From positions 1-64,000 of the forward strand of contig NZ_JACIDT010000005.1 in the NCBI RefSeq assembly GCF_014196495.1: DNA of 64,000 bases, given 5' to 3'. Position 1 is the first letter of the stretch; every line of letters begins with the position of its first letter. This DNA is from Sphingobium jiangsuense. GTDB taxonomy: Bacteria; Pseudomonadota; Alphaproteobacteria; Sphingomonadales; Sphingomonadaceae. The notes under the pieces were generated by a model. That model saw nothing but the letters and a program-made list of their open reading frames with translations. It searched no databases and was not told the DNA's origin. Positions 49,403-58,570 of the stretch are shown here, one piece after another. Position numbers and translations under genes: made by a program.

Positions 49403-51562
49403 ATGTACAAAGCCAGGTTATTGGCCACGATCGCGCTTATTCCGGTTTGGGCGCCGGCCGCCTTCGCGCAGGACGGCGCCGCCACGGCGGAGAGCCGGAG
49501 CGACGACGACATCGTCGTCACCGCCCAGCGCCGCGAGGAGCGGTTGCAGGACGTTCCGATCAGCGTGAGCGTGACGAACGCCGCGCAGCTGGAACGGAGC
49601 GGCGTCGGCAAGCTGGAGGATCTGAACGCAATCGTTCCGGGCTTCAACGTGTCGCACGGCATCGGCTCCTTCACCCCGTCCATTCGCGGCATCAGCACGT
49701 CGAGCACCTATGTCGAGAACCCCGTCGCGCTCTACATCGACGGCGTCTATCTGCCGCAGCAGCGCGAAGGGCTGCGCGACCTTTTCGACGCCGAGCAGAT
49801 CGCGGTGCTGAAGGGGCCGCAGGGCACGCTGTTCGGCCGCAACGCCACCGCGGGCATCATCCAGATCACCACCCGCGGGTCCAGCTTCACGCCGGAGGGC
49901 GTCCTCAGCCTCGGCATCGATCACTATCGCACGCTCAAGGCGAGCGCCTATGTGTCGGGCGGGCTCGGCGATACGCTGGCCGCGAGCCTGTCGGCCTCCT
50001 ATTCGAAGCAGGGCGACGGCTGGGGCAAGAGCCTGACCACCGGCCGCGACGTGTACAAGCTGGACCACAGCCTGTCCCTGCGCGGCAAGCTGCTGTTCCA
50101 GCCTTCGGAGGATACCTCCTTCCTGCTGGCCGCCGATTATCTCGACCGGCAGGATACGGGCACGATCCTGCGGCCCTATCCCGGCACGTCCTTCGGCTAT
50201 CCGGGTTTCGGGCCGACGGAGAGCCGCTATGACACCTATGCCGGCGACGCGGGCGAGAATTCCTTCGAGGGCTATGGCGTCAGCCTGACCGCGAAGCATG
50301 ATTTCGGCGTGGCGGAAATCATGTCGATCACCGCCTATCGCAAGGGCGACGCGGTGATCGCCTTCGATTTCGACAGCACGGCGGGGGAACTGATCTATTC
50401 GCGCGGCGATGCGCCGAACAAGAGCTTCAGCCAGGAAATCCAGCTCCTGTCGCCCGGCGACGGCCCGTTCAAATGGGTGGCGGGCGCCTATTATCTCCAC
50501 AACGAAAATGCGCTGGAGCCGTTCACCCGCTTCTTCGGCGGGGCGTTCGTAAGGCCGCCTGCCTTCGCGACGCAATTGTCCACCTTCAGCCGGGAAAAGA
50601 CCGACTCCTTCGCGCCCTTCGCCCAGTTCGACTGGGAGTTCGCGCCCGGCACGACCTTCACCGGCGGCCTGCGCTACACATGGGAAACGCGCAAGATAGA
50701 CGGCTTTACCCGCACCGTCACCAGCAGCGGCAGCATCACCGACGTGCCCGCCGACCTGCCCAAGCAGACGGTGAAGGAGCCGACCTGGCGCGCCGCGCTC
50801 AGCCATAAGTTCGCCGACGACACGCTGGTCTATGCGTCCTACAACCGGGGGTTCAAGAGCGGCGGATTCAACATCGCGACACTGACCAACCCCGGCTATC
50901 TGCCGGAGAAACTCGACGCTTATGAAGTCGGCCTGAAGACGTCGATGCTCGACAATGATCTTCAACTGAACCTCAGCGGATTCTACTATGACTACACCAA
51001 TTTGCAGGTGGCGACGTTCGTCGGCATCACGCAGGTCACCACCAACGGGGCGGCGGCGAAGCTCTATGGGCTCGATCTCGATTTCCGCGCCCGCCTGACG
51101 GGCAGCCTGCGGCTGAGCGGCGCGCTGGAATGGATGCACACCAAGTTCACCGACTATGACAATGCGGTGATCAGCGCGCCCAATCCGGCGGGCGGGGTGA
51201 TCCTGAGCGCAGGAAGCGCGAACGGCAACCGGATTCCGCTCGCCCAGAAATTCGTGGGCACGCTGGCCGCCGATTATACGGTTCCGGCCGGGAGGGCGGA
51301 CATCAACCTGAACGTCACCGCCACCTATAATGGCGACTATTATTTCGAGGCCGACAATTTCCTGCGGCAGGACGATTATGTCCAGCTCAACGCCTCGGCC
51401 AGCATCGCATTGCCCGATCGCCGGACGACCGTGATCCTGTCGGGCGCCAACCTGCTGAACGAATCGGTGATCGCGCGGAACTTCACCCAGGCCTTCGGAT
51501 ATTTCGTCAATTATTCCAAAGCGCCCCGCACGCTCGCCGCCACCATCAAATATGAATTCTGA
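49403..51562 (+). CDS. TonB-dependent receptor (VOC/Rieske module, first)
   Basis: 719-residue outer-membrane receptor. Start MYKARLLATIA after GGGAGAGAGA; the signal peptide ends near AAFAQ (about 22). TonB-box-like DDIVVTAQRREERLQDVP, plug VLKGPQGTLFGRNATAGIIQ, barrel end RTLAATIKYEF. Shares long similarity with the receptor at 16091-18292 (ENPVALYIDGVY, QREGLRD and TGxGKSLTTG-like segments), a paralogue in another module that also had a Rieske oxygenase. A weak 7-bp hairpin (51572-51604) follows. Confidence 0.93.
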   Translation: MYKARLLATIALIPVWAPAAFAQDGAATAESRSDDDIVVTAQRREERLQDVPISVSVTNAAQLERSGVGKLEDLNAIVPGFNVSHGIGSFTPSIRGISTSSTYVENPVALYIDGVYLPQQREGLRDLFDAEQIAVLKGPQGTLFGRNATAGIIQITTRGSSFTPEGVLSLGIDHYRTLKASAYVSGGLGDTLAASLSASYSKQGDGWGKSLTTGRDVYKLDHSLSLRGKLLFQPSEDTSFLLAADYLDRQDTGTILRPYPGTSFGYPGFGPTESRYDTYAGDAGENSFEGYGVSLTAKHDFGVAEIMSITAYRKGDAVIAFDFDSTAGELIYSRGDAPNKSFSQEIQLLSPGDGPFKWVAGAYYLHNENALEPFTRFFGGAFVRPPAFATQLSTFSREKTDSFAPFAQFDWEFAPGTTFTGGLRYTWETRKIDGFTRTVTSSGSITDVPADLPKQTVKEPTWRAALSHKFADDTLVYASYNRGFKSGGFNIATLTNPGYLPEKLDAYEVGLKTSMLDNDLQLNLSGFYYDYTNLQVATFVGITQVTTNGAAAKLYGLDLDFRARLTGSLRLSGALEWMHTKFTDYDNAVISAPNPAGGVILSAGSANGNRIPLAQKFVGTLAADYTVPAGRADINLNVTATYNGDYYFEADNFLRQDDYVQLNASASIALPDRRTTVILSGANLLNESVIARNFTQAFGYFVNYSKAPRTLAATIKYEF

Positions 51563-51645
51563 AAAAAAGGGACGCCGGGGTTCCGCATGGCGGGATTCCG
51601 GCGTTTCCGCCCGTCGCGACGCGATGGGGATCGCCGTCGAATCGA

Positions 51646-51674
51646 TTGACATTTCCTGTAGCGATCGATACAGA
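51646..51674 (+). promoter_or_regulatory. Hydroxylase promoter with CTGTA-N8-TACAG operator
   Basis: TTGACA (51646-51651), 17-bp spacer, TACAGA (51669-51674). The palindrome CTGTAGCGATCGATACAG (51656-51673), perfectly symmetric except none of its 18 bases mismatches in the arms, fills the spacer and -10, a classic repressor position for the flavoprotein-VOC-Rieske operon. Confidence 0.68.
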
Positions 51675-51712
51675 CATACCATAATAAATCACAAGGCATT
51701 TTGGGGAGAGCT

Positions 51713-53401
51713 ATGGAGGAGCATGACATCGTCATTGTCGGCGCCGGACCTGTCGGTCTGATCGCGGCAATGGATCTTGCCAGCCGGGGTATTCGCGCGG
51801 TGGTGCTGGAAGCACGGTCCGACGAAGAGCCGATGCATTCCCGCTGCAACACGACCAGCGCGCGCACCATGGAATTGCTGCGCCGCCTCGGCTGTAGCGA
51901 ACGATACAGGGCGACAGGACTACCCGCCGATTATCCGGTCGACGTGGTCTACATGACGCGGATCAACGGGCAGGAAATCACCCGCTACAAGCTGGCCTCG
52001 TCCGGCACCCGCTTTTCCGAGGACCGCTTCTCCCATGACGGCAACTGGCGCTCCGCCGAGCGGTCCCACCGCAGCAGCCAGATGTTCCTGGAGCGCGTGC
52101 TGCGCGACCATGCGATCAACGCCATGGGCGTGGACGTCCGCTATTTCCACGAGGTGACGGACGTAAGCCAGGCGGACGGCAGGGTGGAGCTGAGCTTCAC
52201 CGACACCCGCTCCGGTCAGGAAGGGCGGATCGGCGCGCGCTTCGTCATGGCCTGCGACGGCGGCCGGTCCACCCTGCGGCGCAGGCTCGGCATCCAGATG
52301 GAGGGCGGCGCCACCGGCCTTGGCCGCACCCAGTCGGTCTTCTTCCGGTCCGACGATGTGCTCAGGAATTTCGCCGCGACGCCGGGCTGGATGAACTGGG
52401 TCATCAACCGCGACTGCTTCGGCAACATCATCCCGATCAACGGCACGGACCTCTGGTTGACCCATTGCATGATCCCGGAGGGCGCCGAAGGGGTGACGGA
52501 AGAGGAATATGACCGGCAGATCCGGCAGTTGATGGGCTGCGCCATCGATTATGAGGTCATCGGCATCGAGACGTGGCAGTTCAGCCGCGTCGTGGCGTCG
52601 CGCTATCGCGAGGGCAATGTCTTCCTTGCCGGAGACGCGGCCCACGCATGGCCGCCCTATGCGGGGCACGGAATGAACACCGGCATCGAGGATGGCGTGG
52701 GGCTGACATGGATGCTGGCCGGCGTGGTGCAGGGCTGGGCGCCCGAAGCCATTCTCGACGCCTATCATGCGGAGCGCCACTCCGTCGGCGGCAAGGTTTC
52801 CAACGCCGCCGCCGGGCTGGCCGCCGCCCAGCATGAGATCACGCAGGACATGCGTTTCCGCGCGGCGACCGAGGAGCCGGGCGAGACCGGCGCGGCCGCG
52901 CGGCGGCATCTGCGCAATCGCCTGCTCGACACCGACAGCCATCAGTTCAACGCCGAAGGGCTGAACTTCGGCCTGCATTATGACGCGTCGCCGATCATCC
53001 TCTACGACGAAGGCGAGGCGCCTCCGTTCGCCGTCTCCACCTACACGCCCTCGACGGTGCCGGGCTGCCGCGTGCCGCATTTCGTGTTCGCGGAAACGGG
53101 AACGCCGTTGCTCGACCGGCTGGGCAAGGGCTTCACGCTGCTCGTTTCGGACGACGATATCGACGTGTCCGGGCTGGTCGATGCCGCCGCGGCATGCGGC
53201 ATGCCGTTGCAGGTCATCGACATCGCGCACGAGCCGAAGGCGAAGCCGCTCTACGACCGCAAGCTGGTGCTGGTCCGCCCCGACGATCGCATCGCCTGGC
53301 GGTCCGACAGCGCGCCCGCCAACCCCGACGAGATCATGGCCGTCGTTCGCGGTGCCGCGACGGACGGCGGAACTTCATTCAATGCGAGGAGAACGCAATG
53401 A
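51713..53401 (+). CDS. FAD-dependent aromatic hydroxylase (MhpA-like, group A)
   Basis: 562 residues starting MEEHDIVIVGAGPVGLIAAM after GGGGAGAG. The GxGxxG is at about 10-15, the DG motif at ACDGGRSTLRR, and GDAAHAWPPYAGHGMNTGIE starts at about 307. The C-terminal thioredoxin-like domain is present. NAD(P)H-dependent hydroxylation of a phenol to a catechol is expected, and the next gene is a catechol extradiol dioxygenase whose start overlaps this stop (ATGA). Homologous to 21269-22954. A third CTGTA-N8-TACAG palindrome lies inside codons about 60-66. Confidence 0.9.
   Translation: MEEHDIVIVGAGPVGLIAAMDLASRGIRAVVLEARSDEEPMHSRCNTTSARTMELLRRLGCSERYRATGLPADYPVDVVYMTRINGQEITRYKLASSGTRFSEDRFSHDGNWRSAERSHRSSQMFLERVLRDHAINAMGVDVRYFHEVTDVSQADGRVELSFTDTRSGQEGRIGARFVMACDGGRSTLRRRLGIQMEGGATGLGRTQSVFFRSDDVLRNFAATPGWMNWVINRDCFGNIIPINGTDLWLTHCMIPEGAEGVTEEEYDRQIRQLMGCAIDYEVIGIETWQFSRVVASRYREGNVFLAGDAAHAWPPYAGHGMNTGIEDGVGLTWMLAGVVQGWAPEAILDAYHAERHSVGGKVSNAAAGLAAAQHEITQDMRFRAATEEPGETGAAARRHLRNRLLDTDSHQFNAEGLNFGLHYDASPIILYDEGEAPPFAVSTYTPSTVPGCRVPHFVFAETGTPLLDRLGKGFTLLVSDDDIDVSGLVDAAAACGMPLQVIDIAHEPKAKPLYDRKLVLVRPDDRIAWRSDSAPANPDEIMAVVRGAATDGGTSFNARRTQ
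51892..51909 (+). promoter_or_regulatory. Intragenic CTGTA-N8-TACAG palindrome
   Basis: CTGTAGCGAACGATACAG inside the hydroxylase gene, about 236 bp downstream of the promoter copy. It could be a second operator for looping or road-block repression, or a chance product of the encoded CSERYR. Confidence 0.45.
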
Positions 53402-54264
53402 GTTTGCGACTGGCCTATGTTGGCGTGGAGGCGTCGCGCCTCGATGACTGGCAGGAATTCAGCGATCTTGCCGGTTTGCAGGCGGTCCCTTCCCGCGACG
53501 CCCTGTTCCTGCGCATGGACGAGAAGGCGCGCCGCTTCATCATAACCGAAGGCAAGGCGGACGATCACGCGTTCAGCGGCTTCGAGGCCGAAAGCGTGGA
53601 GGAATTCGACCGCACGCTGGAGCGGTTGAAGCGCGAAGGCATCCCCTTCGCCCATGGCGACGAGGCCGGGGCCGAATTGCGGGCGGTGGACCGGTACGTC
53701 CTGTTCCGCGATCCGGAAGGGCTTCAGCACGAGATCGCCTATGGATGCAGGGATGCTGACACGCCCTTCGCGCCGAAGGTCGAAAATCGCGGCTATGTCA
53801 CCGGCGCCGAGGGGCTGGGGCATATCGCGATCAACTGCAAGGATTATGCGGCCTGCGAAGCCTTCATGACGACGGCGCTGGGCGCGGGGCTGAGCGACCA
53901 CATCTTCTCCGACTTCGGGCAATCGACGGTCCAGGTCTCGTTCCTGCACCTCAATCCGCGCCATCATTCGATCGCCTATGCGCAATTCCCGTTCGAAACC
54001 TCGCGGAAGATCGACCATATCATGATCGAGGCCATGGAACTGACCGACGTGCTCAAGGCGCAGGCGCGCATGATGGACAGGAACATCCCGATAACCATCA
54101 GCCTGGGCGAGCATCCCAACGATCATGCGGTGTCCTTCTATTGCACGACGCCTTCGGGTTTCCGGCTGGAGATCGCCGCGAACTGCATCAAGGTGACGCC
54201 GGGCGAGTGGGAGGCCACGGTCTACGACTATTTCTCGATGTGGGGTCATCGTGTCTCGGCCTGA
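53398..54264 (+). CDS. Class I (vicinal oxygen chelate) extradiol dioxygenase (BphC/HsaC-like)
   Basis: 288 residues, two VOC modules. Fe(II) ligands by comparison with BphC: His142 (GLGHIAIN), His207 (KIDHIMIE) and Glu259 (FRLEIAAN), with second-sphere His190 (NPRHHS) and Tyr248 (VSFYCTTP). Cleaves a 2,3-dihydroxyaryl compound at the bond next to the hydroxyls. Its product would be hydrolysed by the C-C hydrolase at 57672. Coupled to the hydroxylase by an ATGA overlap, with AGGAGAA before it. Overlaps the Rieske gene by 14 bp. Confidence 0.92.
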   Translation: MSLRLAYVGVEASRLDDWQEFSDLAGLQAVPSRDALFLRMDEKARRFIITEGKADDHAFSGFEAESVEEFDRTLERLKREGIPFAHGDEAGAELRAVDRYVLFRDPEGLQHEIAYGCRDADTPFAPKVENRGYVTGAEGLGHIAINCKDYAACEAFMTTALGAGLSDHIFSDFGQSTVQVSFLHLNPRHHSIAYAQFPFETSRKIDHIMIEAMELTDVLKAQARMMDRNIPITISLGEHPNDHAVSFYCTTPSGFRLEIAANCIKVTPGEWEATVYDYFSMWGHRVSA

Positions 54265-55342
54265 AACCGGCATCAGGGCCGGTCAATTCCCCCTGAACGC
54301 CTGGTACATGGCGGCATGGTCCAGCGAGGTCGGCGACGGTCTCTTCGCGCGCCGCCTGCTCGGCGTGCCCGTCCTCATCTATCGCCTGCCGGACGGCGAG
54401 GTGGTGGCCTGCCGGGATATGTGCCCGCATCGCTTCGCCCCGCTCAGCATGGGGCGCAAGACCGAAACGGGCGTGCAATGCCCCTATCACGGGTTGCATT
54501 TCGACCGCACGGGCCGGTGCGACCACAACCCCACCGGCAAGGGCCATATTCCCGCCGGCACCCATTTGCGCATGTTCCGCATCGTCGAGCGGCACCGGAT
54601 CCTGTGGATATGGATGGGCGACGCCGGGCGGGCCGACGAGAGCCTGATTCCCGACCTCAGCCTCGTGCCGGAGGAAGGCGGCGCGCACGACAATATCGGC
54701 AACTATCTGCACGTGAAGGCGAACTGCCTGCTGGAGATCGACAATCTGATGGACCTGTCCCACGTCAACTTCATCCATGAGGGGACGCTGGGGAACGAGA
54801 GCATGCGGTCCGCCGAGGTCAAGGTCACGGAACCGGACGGCAAGGTCAGGGCGGAGCTCTGGATGCCGGGCACGACCGGGGGCTTCGGCCCGATGACGGG
54901 CCAGCCCTGCGACCAGTGGATGAACATGGTCTGGATGGCGCCCGGCAGCATGATCCTGGAATTCGGGGCCGTTCCGCCCGGCGCGGAGCCGGTGCAGGAT
55001 CCCTATTGCTACGCCTTCCATATCGTCACGCCGGAAACCGACCGGACGACGCATTTTTTCTTCGGCTCGTCGGGCACCTTCGACGAAACGGAGGCCGCCA
55101 AGGCGCAGTTCATCCGCGAGGCGCAGATACGCGCCTTCCTGACCGAGGACAATCCGATGATCGAGGCCGTCGACGAGCGCATGGACGGCGCCGATTTCTG
55201 GTCGATGCGCCCGGCGATCCTGACCAACGACAAGGCCGCCATCCGTGTCCGGCGCAAGCTGGAGAAGATGTGCCGGGAGGAGGAGGCGGCGAGAAGGGCG
55301 GAGGCGGGCCGCGTCTCCGCATCCGAACCGGCCACGCAATAA
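54251..55342 (+). CDS. Rieske non-heme iron oxygenase (vanillate demethylase-like)
   Basis: 363 residues with a GTG start inside the end of the VOC gene. Rieske cluster: Cys58, His60 (DMCPHRFAPL) and Cys77, His80 (QCPYHGLHF). Mononuclear iron: bridging/ligand region NLMDLSHVNFIHEG with Asp168, His171 and His176. Single-component-alpha oxygenases of this type O-demethylate or hydroxylate aromatic acids or polycyclics with electrons from a separate reductase; no reductase or ferredoxin gene is in the window. The N-terminus FPLNAWYMAAWSSEV aligns with the remnant at 14792-15020. Confidence 0.92.
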   Translation: MSRPETGIRAGQFPLNAWYMAAWSSEVGDGLFARRLLGVPVLIYRLPDGEVVACRDMCPHRFAPLSMGRKTETGVQCPYHGLHFDRTGRCDHNPTGKGHIPAGTHLRMFRIVERHRILWIWMGDAGRADESLIPDLSLVPEEGGAHDNIGNYLHVKANCLLEIDNLMDLSHVNFIHEGTLGNESMRSAEVKVTEPDGKVRAELWMPGTTGGFGPMTGQPCDQWMNMVWMAPGSMILEFGAVPPGAEPVQDPYCYAFHIVTPETDRTTHFFFGSSGTFDETEAAKAQFIREAQIRAFLTEDNPMIEAVDERMDGADFWSMRPAILTNDKAAIRVRRKLEKMCREEEAARRAEAGRVSASEPATQ

Positions 55343-55367
55343 CACAATAAACCGAGGGAGAGGGAAG

Positions 55368-57638
55368 ATGAAGATCAAGCAAGCCGGACAGGGCGCATAT
55401 ACTATTTCCTCCTGCGCGGCGATCGCCGCGATGCTGCTCGTCGCGCCGGGGATCGCGACGGCGCAGGATGCCGCCGACGAGGTGGCGCAGGGGGCCGGGC
55501 AGCAAGGCGGCTTCGGCGAAATCGTCGTAACCGCCCAGCGCCGCGCCGAATCGCTGCAAAAGACGCCGATCGCGGTGTCGGCCATCGGCGGGGACGCGCT
55601 CGCGGAGCGGGGGGCGATCGACCTCACCTCGATCGGATCGAGCGTGCCGGGCCTCAACGTGTCGGAACAGATCGGCCAGGCGCGCCTGACCTTGCGCGGC
55701 ATCGGCGTCGACAACATCTCCACCGGCGCCGAAAGCAGCGTCGCCTTCAATCAGGACGGCGTTTTCTTCTCCCGCTCGGCGGCAGCGCTGGCGTCCTTCT
55801 ACGACGTCCAGCGCGTGGAGGTGCTGCGCGGGCCGCAGGGCACGCTCTACGGCCGCAACGCCACCGGCGGCTCGGTCAACATCATCACCAACCGGCCCGA
55901 ATTCGACATGCAGGGCGGGGTGAGCCTGACGGCGGGCAATTATGAAACGATCAATGCCGAAGCCTTCATCACGGGCGGCCTGAGCGACAGCGTCGCGGTG
56001 CGCCTGTCGGGGCAGATCCAGAACCATTCGGGCTATGGCCGGAATATCGTCACCGGCAGCGATATCGATTCCCGCCATTCGCAGGCGCTGCGCGGGCAGT
56101 TGCTGTTCAAGCCGGACGAGCGGTTTTCGATCCTGCTCGCGGCGGATTATTATCATGCGGACGACCGGTCCAACACCTATCATTATTTCGGCGCGGCCGG
56201 CGTGACGCCGACCGGCGACCCGGTCACGCCGACCGCCATCCTGCTGGGCGGCGCGGTTCCCGCGAGCGCGCGCGATGTCGCCAGCGTCCGCGATCCTTCC
56301 ACCAGGGCCGAATTCTGGGGCGCGCGCGCCGACATCAATTACGAGCTGAGCGACGAGGTGACGCTGCGGTCGCTGACCGCCTACAGAAGCAGCGATTTCA
56401 CCCTGCAAACGGACATCAACCCGCTGGGGGTCGATCTCTTCCCGCTCGATCTCGGCGAGAAATCGAAGCAATGGTCGCAGGAATTCCAGATCAACTGGGA
56501 TACCGAGTCCAACAAGCTGGTTCTGGGCGCCTTCTATCTGCATGAGACGATCGACGGCGTGCTGGCCGCGCCGTTCAATCTGGTGGCGCTGGGCGGGCCG
56601 GACCTGTTCGTGCAGGGCTTCTACGCCGGGGGCAGGCTGAAGACGAAGGCCGCCGCCGCCTTCGCGCAGGATACCTATTCGCTGACCGACACGCTGCGGC
56701 TGACGCTCGGCGCGCGCTACAGCTGGGAACGCAAGACGGTCGCCGATCAGTCGGACTTCGATTTCGACCGGCTCTACGACCCGGCCAATCCGCCGCGCGT
56801 CCCGGTCCACAATGCCCGCAAGTCGTTCGAATCCTTCACGCCGAAGATCGGGATCGATCTGGATCTCGGCCCGCGGACCCTGCTCTACGGCTCCTGGTCC
56901 AAGGGTTTCAAGGCGGGTACGTTCAACCTGGGTTCGGGCGGACCGGCCCTCGATCCCGAAAAGGTCGACGCCTATGAGCTGGGCTTGAAGACGACCGTTC
57001 TCGACGGGCGCCTGCGGGCCAATCTGTCGGCCTTTTATTACGACTATTCCGATTTGCAGGTCGGCAAGGTCCAGGGGCAGCTCGTCGTGCTGGAAAATGC
57101 CGCCGCCGCCGAAATCTACGGTCTGGAGGGCGAGTTCACGGTCGAGCCCGTCGATCGCTTCATCATCGGGCTGAACGCAAGCTATCTGCACGCCCGGTTC
57201 AAGAGCTACGTCACCGCCGATCAGGCGCGTCCGGCGGGCGACGGCACCACCGTCGACGAAAATGGCGTGCCCGCCTTCGACCTGACGGGCAAGGCCCTGC
57301 CGCAGGCGCCCGACTATACGATCGACCTGTCGGCGCAATACAGCTTCGATCTGGCCGACGGGTCGCTCACCCTGCGTGGGGAAAGCTCCTGGTCGGACCG
57401 GGTCTATTTCAGCCCGTTCAACCGCGATGTGGTGTCGCAGCCCGCCTATAATGTCCAGAATGCCTTCGTCACCTACAAGAACGAAGGCGGCCTGCGCCTC
57501 ACGGCCTTCATCCGCAATATCGGCAACAAGACGATCCGGTCCGCCGGCCAGGTGGCGACGACCCTGCTGGGCTCGCCCGTCGTCGGCTTCGTGAAGCCGC
57601 CGCGCACCTACGGGCTGACGGTCGCGCTTGAGTATTGA
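55368..57638 (+). CDS. TonB-dependent receptor (VOC/Rieske module, second)
   Basis: 756-residue outer-membrane receptor. Start MKIKQAGQGAYTISSCAAIA after GGGAGAGGGA; the signal peptide ends near IATAQ (about 33, rather long). TonB-box-like EIVVTAQRRAESLQKTP, plug VLRGPQGTLYGRNATGGSVN, barrel end TYGLTVALEY. It lies within the catabolic operon, 25 bp after the Rieske gene and 33 bp before the C-C hydrolase, so it is co-transcribed with the enzymes. Two receptors in one module suggest two substrates or a substrate and a siderophore-like complex. Confidence 0.92.
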   Translation: MKIKQAGQGAYTISSCAAIAAMLLVAPGIATAQDAADEVAQGAGQQGGFGEIVVTAQRRAESLQKTPIAVSAIGGDALAERGAIDLTSIGSSVPGLNVSEQIGQARLTLRGIGVDNISTGAESSVAFNQDGVFFSRSAAALASFYDVQRVEVLRGPQGTLYGRNATGGSVNIITNRPEFDMQGGVSLTAGNYETINAEAFITGGLSDSVAVRLSGQIQNHSGYGRNIVTGSDIDSRHSQALRGQLLFKPDERFSILLAADYYHADDRSNTYHYFGAAGVTPTGDPVTPTAILLGGAVPASARDVASVRDPSTRAEFWGARADINYELSDEVTLRSLTAYRSSDFTLQTDINPLGVDLFPLDLGEKSKQWSQEFQINWDTESNKLVLGAFYLHETIDGVLAAPFNLVALGGPDLFVQGFYAGGRLKTKAAAAFAQDTYSLTDTLRLTLGARYSWERKTVADQSDFDFDRLYDPANPPRVPVHNARKSFESFTPKIGIDLDLGPRTLLYGSWSKGFKAGTFNLGSGGPALDPEKVDAYELGLKTTVLDGRLRANLSAFYYDYSDLQVGKVQGQLVVLENAAAAEIYGLEGEFTVEPVDRFIIGLNASYLHARFKSYVTADQARPAGDGTTVDENGVPAFDLTGKALPQAPDYTIDLSAQYSFDLADGSLTLRGESSWSDRVYFSPFNRDVVSQPAYNVQNAFVTYKNEGGLRLTAFIRNIGNKTIRSAGQVATTLLGSPVVGFVKPPRTYGLTVALEY

Positions 57639-57671
57639 GAACGGCGCAACGGAATTGGAGCGAGAAATGAC

Positions 57672-58502
57672 ATGACCATGACTTCGACAGAATTGCTGCC
57701 CACCGGCCGGATGGTTCCGCTCGGCAACGGGTGCGAGCTGCACATGAACATCATCGGCGAGGGCTATCCCGTGGTGTTCATCCACGGCAGCGGGCCGGGC
57801 GCTTCGGGCTGGAGCAACTTCAAGCAGAACCTGAAGGCGTTCACCGACCGGGGCTATCAATGCGTGGTCCCCGACCTGATCGGCTACGGCTATTCGTCGA
57901 AGCCGGATTTCGACTATACGCTGGACATGTTCGCGGGCACGCTCGCCGAGGCGCTGCGCGCGGTGGGGATCGAGCGGTGCGCGCTGGTCGGCAACTCCAT
58001 GGGCGGCACCATCTCCATGCGCATGGCGCTCGATTTCCCCGATCTGGTCGAGCGGATCGTGCTGATGGCGCCGGGCGGGCTGGAGACGCTCGATTATTAT
58101 CGCAGCACCGAAGGCATTGTGGACATGATCCCGGTGCTGACCGCGCCCGGCGGCCTTACCCCCGATGCGCTGCGCCAGGTGTTCGGCAAGATGCTCTATG
58201 ATTCCTCGCTCGTCAGCGACCGGCTGATCGAGGAGCGTTTCTCGATCGCCCGGCTTCAGAACGACGCGATCTACAAGCGATGGTTCATCCCCTCGCTGGT
58301 CGAGGAAATCGGCAATATCGCCCAGCCCATATTGGCGCTGTGGGGGATGAACGACCGCTTCTGCCCGGTCGAAACCTCGATGACGCTGATGCGGCGCGTG
58401 CAGAATGCGCGGATGATCCTGCAAACCCGGTGCGGCCACTGGTTCCAGCTGGAACATCAGGCCCTGTTCGAACAGTCTGTTCTGGATTTCCTCTCCGAAT
58501 GA
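57672..58502 (+). CDS. Meta-cleavage product (C-C bond) hydrolase (XylF/BphD-like)
   Basis: 276 residues. HGSGPGASGWSNF at about 38-50 is the signature of this subfamily, GNSMGG holds Ser109, WGMNDRFCP the Asp, and RCGHWFQLEH the His. It would split the ring-opened product of the VOC dioxygenase into 2-hydroxypenta-2,4-dienoate and an acid. It differs enough from 43380-44213 to be a separate pathway's enzyme. Expressed with the receptor and the downstream TetR and hydratase. Confidence 0.92.
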   Translation: MTMTSTELLPTGRMVPLGNGCELHMNIIGEGYPVVFIHGSGPGASGWSNFKQNLKAFTDRGYQCVVPDLIGYGYSSKPDFDYTLDMFAGTLAEALRAVGIERCALVGNSMGGTISMRMALDFPDLVERIVLMAPGGLETLDYYRSTEGIVDMIPVLTAPGGLTPDALRQVFGKMLYDSSLVSDRLIEERFSIARLQNDAIYKRWFIPSLVEEIGNIAQPILALWGMNDRFCPVETSMTLMRRVQNARMILQTRCGHWFQLEHQALFEQSVLDFLSE

Positions 58503-58570
58503 GCGAAATAGACGCAAGCGATGACGGCAAGGTCGTGTCGATGAGGACGGCCAGACGACGGGGAACGAGA

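Noticed and set aside
55110..58517. Very long antisense open frame across the receptor and C-C hydrolase genes
   Set aside because: Arg/Asp/Gly/His-rich composition typical of antisense frames in GC-rich DNA; the plus strand carries clear receptor, Rieske and hydrolase genes.
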